Shown here in pieces: positions 59,237 through 64,000 of a stretch of DNA of 64,000 bases. Source of the DNA: Microbacterium sp. LWO12-1.2 (GTDB taxonomy: Bacteria; Actinomycetota; Actinomycetes; Actinomycetales; Microbacteriaceae); NCBI RefSeq assembly GCF_040675875.1, contig NZ_JBEGII010000001.1, positions 2,542,001-2,606,000 of the forward strand. Direction: 5' to 3'. A program made the position numbers and the translations under genes. Numbering within the stretch: the first letter of the stretch is position 1; each line of letters opens with the position of its first letter. The notes beneath the pieces are model-generated. The model was not told the DNA's origin. It did no database searches and was given only the letters and a program-made list of their open reading frames with translations.

Positions 59237-60769
59237 ATGATGCACACACAAGGACTGGGAGCCTGGCTCCCTCGACGCCGTCTGCGCAACCCCAGCAAGG
59301 CGGCGATCGTCTTCGGAGACGGTCAGCAGCTCTCCTATGCGCAGCTCGCACACTCGGCGGAGCGCATGTCCGCGGTTCTCGTCGAACGCGGCGTGCGCCA
59401 GGGCGACAGCGTCGCCTACCTCGGCGAGAACAGCCCGGACTTCCTCATCACGCTGTTCGCCACGGCGCGGATCGGCGCCGTGTTCGTCCCCGTCAACACC
59501 CGCCTCGCGGTACCCGAGATCGCGCATGTCCTCACGGACAGCAGCGCTCGCATGCTGATCCACGATCCGGATTTCGCCCATCGGCTCGAGCGCATGCTCG
59601 CCTCGCCCGGCGCCCCGGCCCTTGCCATCCGCACCGGATCGTCACGACGCGACGGCTCCCTCGGGCTCACCCGTCTGATCGATCAGGCCACGGACGTCCC
59701 GCCATTGCAGGCGGCCGACGACGACACTCCTGCGGCCATCGTCTACACCTCGGGGACCACGGGTCGGGCCAAGGGCGCCGTCCTCACGCACGCGAACCTG
59801 ACCGCGGTGGCTGTCAACAACCTCATCGACTATGACATCTGCTCCGACGACGTCGCACTGATGATCTCCCCCCTGTTCCACGTCGCGGCTCTGGGCATGG
59901 GAGCGCTGCCGGTGCTCCTCAAGGGCGGCACCCTCGTTCTCGAGAGGGGCTTCGATGCCGGCACAGCGCTGGATCTGATCGAACGCCACCGCGTAACCAT
60001 GCTCTCCGGCGTCCCCACCACATTCCAGCTGCTTGCCGATCACCCGGCGTGGGCTTCGACCGACCTGTCGAGTCTCCGCACACTGACCTGCGGAGGGTCC
60101 GCGGTGCCCTCGCGTATCCTTGCAGCCTACGAGGAACGCGGGATGTCGTTCTCCCAGGGGTATGGGATGACCGAAACATCGCCTGGCGCGACCTCGCTAT
60201 CCCCCGAGATGACCGTGCACAAGCACGGCAGCGTCGGCCTTCCGCACTTCTTCACCGATGTCCGCGTGGCCGATGAGCACGGCAGGGAGGTCACGGCGGG
60301 AACCGTCGGCGAGATCCAGATCACGGGGCCCAACGTCTTCGCGGGCTATCACGGCCTTCCCGATGCGACGGCCGCTTCGCTCACTTCGGATGGCTGGTTC
60401 CGCTCGGGTGACCTCGGATACGTCGACGACCACGGCTACCTCTACATCGCCGACCGGTTGAAGGACATGATCATCTCCGGCGGGGAGAACATCTATCCCG
60501 CCGAGGTCGAATCACTCATCGCGGACATCGACGGGGTGACCGGAGCCGCCGTGATCGGCGTCCCCGACGATCGGTGGGGCGAGGTGCCGATCGCGGTCCT
60601 CACGGTTCGAGACGGCTTCGAGATCACGCTCGAAACCGTTCGCGGCGCGCTGGAAGGACGTATCGCCCGCTACAAGCTGCCCACCCGCGTTGAGATCGTG
60701 GACTCGCTGCCGCGAACCGCCTCGGGCAAAGTTCGCAAACACGGAGTGCGGGAACTGTTCCCGCGTTGA
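59237..60769 (+). CDS. couL: AMP-forming acyl-CoA synthetase, CouL-like hydroxycinnamate-CoA ligase
   Basis: About 510 residues of the ANL superfamily: P-loop YTSGTTGRAKGAVLTH, GYGMTETSPG, the hinge YIADRLKDMIISGGENIYPAEVE, and the acetylatable Lys in PRTASGKVRKH. It activates an aromatic or hydroxycinnamic acid to its CoA ester, the first step of the cou pathway. Several in-frame ATGs (59213, 59228, 59237, 59240) exist; 59237/59240 give the usual family start (MHTQGLGAWL). A hairpin and palindrome separate it from couM, so its expression may be set separately. Confidence 0.88.
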   Translation: MMHTQGLGAWLPRRRLRNPSKAAIVFGDGQQLSYAQLAHSAERMSAVLVERGVRQGDSVAYLGENSPDFLITLFATARIGAVFVPVNTRLAVPEIAHVLTDSSARMLIHDPDFAHRLERMLASPGAPALAIRTGSSRRDGSLGLTRLIDQATDVPPLQAADDDTPAAIVYTSGTTGRAKGAVLTHANLTAVAVNNLIDYDICSDDVALMISPLFHVAALGMGALPVLLKGGTLVLERGFDAGTALDLIERHRVTMLSGVPTTFQLLADHPAWASTDLSSLRTLTCGGSAVPSRILAAYEERGMSFSQGYGMTETSPGATSLSPEMTVHKHGSVGLPHFFTDVRVADEHGREVTAGTVGEIQITGPNVFAGYHGLPDATAASLTSDGWFRSGDLGYVDDHGYLYIADRLKDMIISGGENIYPAEVESLIADIDGVTGAAVIGVPDDRWGEVPIAVLTVRDGFEITLETVRGALEGRIARYKLPTRVEIVDSLPRTASGKVRKHGVRELFPR

Positions 60770-60875
60770 CGGCAGGAGCTCCGGACCCGACTCATCGAGG
60801 CGTAGGAGCGCGCCAGTCTCAGCCGGACATGGAAGCGGGAGGAGACCTATAAGCCCCCAGAACTACCGACGCAAA

Positions 60876-60912
60876 AACGGCTGAACCCCCGGAAACCGGG
60901 GGTTCAGCCGTT
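60876..60912. terminator. Strong terminator between couL and tRNA-Ser
   Basis: Perfect 17-bp stem AACGGCTGAACCCCCGG (60876-60892) and its complement (60896-60912) with an AAA loop. AA/TT ends allow use on both strands: it closes couL and the convergent tRNA transcript. Confidence 0.92.
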
Positions 60913-60934
60913 CACGATGTCCTGAAACATCACA

Positions 60935-61025
60935 TGGCGGTGACGGTGGGATTTGAACCCACGGTAGGGGGTTACCCTACACAACTTTTCGAGAGTTGCA
61001 CCTTCGGCCGCTCGGACACGTCACC
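60935..61025 (-). tRNA. tRNA-Ser (anticodon CGA)
   Basis: Class-II tRNA of 91 bases including an encoded CCA (60935-60937, read on the minus strand). Acceptor stem GGTGACG pairs with CGTCACC; the anticodon stem CAACT/AGTTG holds the loop CTCGAAA, giving anticodon CGA. A long variable arm and the TpsiC loop GTTCAAATC are present. Its 3' end points to lower coordinates, towards the cou cluster. Confidence 0.97.
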
Positions 61026-61079
61026 GCGGAACAGCTTACGCGAGACGGGGCGAGCGCGCGAATCGAGTCGTCGACCGGT

Positions 61080-62618
61080 TCAGGAGGCCGTGCCTCCGCG
61101 ACGGGCGAGCAGGGCGAGGTGGAGCGCGGCGAGCGTCTCGCCGTCGTCGAGATCGGCGTCGAGCAGGTCGCCGATCAGGGTGAGACGCTGGTAGAACACC
61201 GAGCGCGAGAGATGGCTCGCGGCGGCCGCGGCCGAGCGGTTGCCGGGGTGGGTGACCAGCGCGGTGAGCACGTCGAGCAGGTCGCCGCGGCGCTCGCGGT
61301 CGTAGGCGACGACGGGCGCCAGCATCCGCTCGCTGTGCGCGAGCAGGCGGTGGTCGTCGCGCAGCGAGGCGACGAAGCGCTCCAGCGGGCGGTCGTCCAC
61401 TCGTCGCACGCGCGGACCGACATCCGAGCGGTCGCTGGCGGCCAGGTCGAGCGCAGCCCGCAGCGAGGCGAGCAGGCCGAGCACGTCATCTGCAGGCGGC
61501 CCGACGAAGACCGTCCGGTCGGGGCCGGAGACGCGCGCGGCGATCGCATCCGAGAGCGGGACGGATGCCGGCAGCGACAGCAGCGCGACGTCGTCATCCC
61601 CCACCCGCGCGGCGACCACCGCCGCGCCGGCCTGCCGTGCGCGATACGCGAGCTGCGCCGCGGACTGGGCGCCGCGTGCCACGATGCCGTGGCAATGCCG
61701 CCCTTGCAGCATGAAGCCGCTGGTCGCGAGACGGGCCTCGATGTCATCCGGACTCGCGAAGCGCGCGCCGAGCAGGTCGTCGATGAGGCCGCGCTGAGCG
61801 AGCAGCGACCACTCGGAATCACCGCCGTCCGCCAGGCATCCGAAGGCGAGGGCCGTGGCTCCCTGCTCGAGCACCGTGAGGCGCCCGGCCGGGTGGGCGG
61901 GACCGGGCAGCGCGAGCAGGGTCCCCCACCGCACGCCGCGCGCCTGCACCGGCACGCGATCCGCGGAGCGCAGCTGTGTCAGCGCCTCGGCCACCGGCAT
62001 CCGCAGGGTCTCGTGGGCGATCACCTCGCGCGCCAGGTTCTCGAGCACGACCGGAGCGCCGAGCGCGCGGGCCGTCTCGGCGACGACGACGTCGGCCGGG
62101 GCTCCCCGCAGGCTCAGGGCGGTGAACAGCTCGTGCAGGTGCTGCCGTTCGTGCAGCGCCATGGTCTGCGCGGCGATCAGCGCCCGGTGCACGGCCTCGG
62201 TGACGGCGACGAACTTGACCTCGCTGGTCAGGGCGATCAGGGCGAGCCCGCGCTCCGTACACGCCTCGACGACGGCATCCGGGATGCGCGCCTGACCGGA
62301 CCCGAGCTCGATCACGATGCCGGCGACCCCGGCGTCGTGCAGCCCCCGCGCGAAGTCGCGCAGTTCCTCGGCAGCGGTCGGCCACCCCGCTCCGGTGCTG
62401 AGCAGGAGCTCCCCGCCGTCGAGCAGACGGGCGACCCCGGCGCTGTCCGACACGTGCACCCAGCGCACGGCGGCATCGAGAGCACGACCGCCGACGATCA
62501 CCTCGGGGGCCCCGGCCTGCACTACGGGCTCGGCCAGAACATCGGCGACCGTCAGGAGCGCGCCCTCGCGACTCGGACGATCTGTCCGGATGGAGCGGAA
62601 GTCCTGACGATCTGACAT
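61080..62618 (-). CDS. PucR-family transcriptional regulator
   Basis: 512 residues. An N-terminal PucR domain (LTVADVLAEPVVQAGAPEVIVGG, HVSDSAGVARLLDGGELLLSTG) and a C-terminal helix-turn-helix of the PucR/CdaR type (HPGNRSAAAAASHLSRSVFYQRLTLIGDLL). Such proteins control purine, amino-acid or amine catabolism. ATG 62618 follows AAGGAG. Divergent from the methylmalonate-semialdehyde dehydrogenase, with an inverted repeat between, so that gene is the likely target. Confidence 0.93.
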   Translation of the reverse strand: MSDRQDFRSIRTDRPSREGALLTVADVLAEPVVQAGAPEVIVGGRALDAAVRWVHVSDSAGVARLLDGGELLLSTGAGWPTAAEELRDFARGLHDAGVAGIVIELGSGQARIPDAVVEACTERGLALIALTSEVKFVAVTEAVHRALIAAQTMALHERQHLHELFTALSLRGAPADVVVAETARALGAPVVLENLAREVIAHETLRMPVAEALTQLRSADRVPVQARGVRWGTLLALPGPAHPAGRLTVLEQGATALAFGCLADGGDSEWSLLAQRGLIDDLLGARFASPDDIEARLATSGFMLQGRHCHGIVARGAQSAAQLAYRARQAGAAVVAARVGDDDVALLSLPASVPLSDAIAARVSGPDRTVFVGPPADDVLGLLASLRAALDLAASDRSDVGPRVRRVDDRPLERFVASLRDDHRLLAHSERMLAPVVAYDRERRGDLLDVLTALVTHPGNRSAAAAASHLSRSVFYQRLTLIGDLLDADLDDGETLAALHLALLARRGGTAS

Positions 62619-62664
62619 CACGATCGACTCCTTCGCTCTGTGATCATTGAGGAGCACAAGCCTA

Positions 62665-62688
62665 TCGAACACCGGTCAGAGTGTTCGA
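62665..62688. promoter_or_regulatory. Inverted-repeat operator between pucR-like and mmsA genes
   Basis: Perfect 8-bp arms TCGAACAC (62665-62672) and GTGTTCGA (62681-62688) with an eight-base spacer, in the 101-base gap between the divergent genes. Confidence 0.6.
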
Positions 62689-62719
62689 GCCCGCATTCTT
62701 CAGCAGTCGGAGGAACATC

Positions 62720-64000
62720 GTGGACATCGTCCGTCACGTCATCAACGGAGTGGAGACCGCCGAGGCGGCTCGCGCCGGCCAGGTCTTCGATCCCGCCACC
62801 GGCCAGGTGTCGAAGCAGGTCGCCTTCGCGTCTACCGCCGAGGTCGACTCCGCGATCGCCGCCGCCGCAGCCGCGGCACCCGCGTGGCGCGAGACCAGCC
62901 TGATCAAGCGCGCCGACGTCTTCTTCCGCCTGCGCCAGCTGCTCAAGGACCGCACCCCCGAGCTTGCCGCGATCGTCACCTCCGAGCACGGCAAGGTGCT
63001 CTCGGATGCGGCAGGCGAGGTGTCGCGCGGCATCGAGAACGTCGAGTTCGCGGCCGGCCTCGTGCACCTGCTCAAGGGCGAGCGCAGCGAGCAGGTCTCG
63101 CGCGGCGTCGACGTGCACTCGGTCAAGCAGCCGGTCGGCGTGGTCGCGGCGATCACCCCCTTCAACTTCCCCGTGATGGTGCCGCTGTGGATGGTGGCGT
63201 CGGCCATCGCCTGCGGCAACACGGTGGTGCTCAAGCCCAGCGAGAAGGACCCGTCCGCCGCGGTCTGGATCGCCAAGCTGTTCTCCGAGGCCGGGCTGCC
63301 CGACGGTGTGCTGAACGTCGTGCACGGCGACAAGGAGGCCGTCGATGCGCTGCTCGAGTCGCCGCAGGTCTCGGCGGTGAGCTTCGTCGGCTCCACCCCG
63401 ATCGCCCGCTCGATCTACCAGCGCGCCTCGGCCGCCGGCAAGCGCGTGCAGGCCCTCGGCGGCGCCAAGAACCACATGGTCGTGATGCCGGATGCCGACA
63501 TCGACGGCGCCGCCGACGCCGCGGTCTCCGCCGCCTACGGCTCCGCCGGCGAGCGCTGCATGGCCGTCTCGGTGTTGGTGGCCGTGGGCGACATCGCCGA
63601 CGAGCTGGTCTCGGCGATCGCCTCCCGCATCGACGGACTGAAGATCGGCCCCGGCACGGATGCCGCCAGCGAGATGGGTCCGCTCATCACGCGCGAGCAC
63701 CGTGACCGTGTGGCCTCCTACGTCACCGGCGCCGAGGCCGAGGGCGCGAAGGTCGTCGTCGACGGCACGCAGAAGCAGTTCGACTCCGAGGGCTTCTTCC
63801 TCGGCGTCAGCCTGATCGACCAGGTCGCCCCCGGCATGAAGGTCTACGACGACGAGATCTTCGGCCCCGTGCTCACGGTGGTCCGCGTCGAGACCTACGC
63901 CGAGGCGGTGGCGCTCGTCAACGCCAACGCGTACGGCAACGGCACCGCGATCTTCACGCGCGACGGCGGCACGGCCCGGCAGTACGAGTTCGATATCGAG
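62720..64000 (+). CDS. mmsA: CoA-acylating methylmalonate-semialdehyde dehydrogenase (3' partial)
   Basis: 427 codons are visible; the frame runs off the window end. GTG 62720 follows GGAGGA at six bases. TPFNFPVMVP, the missing general-base Glu (ALGGAKNHMVVMPDAD, as in MmsA, which has Asn there) and the catalytic Cys in SAGERCMAVSV identify the CoA-dependent branch. It converts (methyl)malonate semialdehyde to propionyl- or acetyl-CoA in valine, beta-alanine or inositol breakdown. Likely regulated by the PucR protein. Confidence 0.93.
   Translation, partial: MDIVRHVINGVETAEAARAGQVFDPATGQVSKQVAFASTAEVDSAIAAAAAAAPAWRETSLIKRADVFFRLRQLLKDRTPELAAIVTSEHGKVLSDAAGEVSRGIENVEFAAGLVHLLKGERSEQVSRGVDVHSVKQPVGVVAAITPFNFPVMVPLWMVASAIACGNTVVLKPSEKDPSAAVWIAKLFSEAGLPDGVLNVVHGDKEAVDALLESPQVSAVSFVGSTPIARSIYQRASAAGKRVQALGGAKNHMVVMPDADIDGAADAAVSAAYGSAGERCMAVSVLVAVGDIADELVSAIASRIDGLKIGPGTDAASEMGPLITREHRDRVASYVTGAEAEGAKVVVDGTQKQFDSEGFFLGVSLIDQVAPGMKVYDDEIFGPVLTVVRVETYAEAVALVNANAYGNGTAIFTRDGGTARQYEFDIE

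Noticed and set aside
1-64000. CRISPR arrays, transposases, integrases, rRNA genes, riboswitches
   Set aside because: I looked for regular direct repeats, DDE/recombinase motifs and rRNA-like blocks and saw none.

Overview
The window is high-GC DNA with short intergenic gaps, many ATGA/GTGA/TGATG start-stop overlaps, frequent GTG starts and AsnC, IclR, PucR, MerR, MarR, TetR, LysR and XRE-cupin regulators. With the long-form (C. glutamicum GapB type) glyceraldehyde-3-phosphate dehydrogenase and a tRNA-Ser with encoded CCA, this suggests an actinobacterium, most likely a Microbacterium-like member of the Microbacteriaceae. The taxonomic call is inference. Most of the window is accessory catabolic DNA. 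No transposase, integrase, rRNA gene or CRISPR array was seen.

Layout. (a) 1-4.1 kb: end of a fused E1 alpha/beta 2-oxoacid dehydrogenase, its E2 acyltransferase and an aldehyde dehydrogenase, closed by a strong terminator. (b) 4.2-16.9 kb: a catabolic block with two group-D flavin monooxygenase-like proteins, a sugar-type ABC importer, an HSL-type esterase, a YdcZ-type transporter, an M24 peptidase-fold protein, an XRE-cupin regulator, a RidA protein and an AHL-lactonase-like metallo-beta-lactamase-fold hydrolase. Three LacI-type operator-like sites mark its promoters. (c) 17-21.2 kb: TerC, GapB-type dehydrogenase, then a scar in which a CitE-like gene and a GntR-like gene are both beheaded, followed by a frameshifted MFS gene. 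(d) 21.2-22.7 kb: NmrA-like reductase divergent from a MerR regulator. (e) 22.7-26.5 kb: amine/aldehyde oxidation genes (cupin, FAD oxidase, AsnC regulator, aldehyde dehydrogenase). (f) 26.5-37.3 kb: an amidohydrolase, an IclR regulator and pobA, then a seven-gene minus-strand operon for protocatechuate 4,5-cleavage (ligJ-ligK-ligI-ligAB-ligC plus an aldo/keto reductase and a solute-binding-like protein), divergent from a LysR regulator. (g) 37.3-41.5 kb: nucleotidyltransferase, a chimeric NmrA fragment, an SDR and an NDP-forming acyl-CoA synthetase. (h) 41.6-56.2 kb: an oligopeptide-type ABC importer with two family-5 binding proteins, an amidase, a hotdog protein, a TetR regulator, a DUF3237 protein, an amidohydrolase, and a monooxygenase plus flavin reductase pair with an IclR regulator. 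(i) 56.3-60.8 kb: a MarR regulator divergent from SDR, amidohydrolase, MaoC hydratase and acyl-CoA synthetase, matching the Rhodococcus cou type of p-hydroxycinnamate pathway. (j) 60.9-64 kb: tRNA-Ser(CGA), a PucR regulator and the start of methylmalonate-semialdehyde dehydrogenase.

How it works together. The clearest story is a lignin-phenylpropanoid funnel. CouL activates a hydroxycinnamate to its CoA ester, CouM hydrates it, CouN oxidises it and CouO hydrolyses the beta-ketoacyl-CoA to a hydroxybenzoate plus acetyl-CoA. PobA converts 4-hydroxybenzoate to protocatechuate, which LigAB, LigC, LigI, LigJ and LigK take to pyruvate and oxaloacetate. The two halves lie about 20 kb apart, and a second CouO paralogue sits beside pobA with what looks like a decayed MaoC gene. 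Blocks (b) and (h) look like import-plus-monooxygenation pathways for unknown, probably amide- or lactone-containing, compounds. They are the best candidates for undescribed systems.
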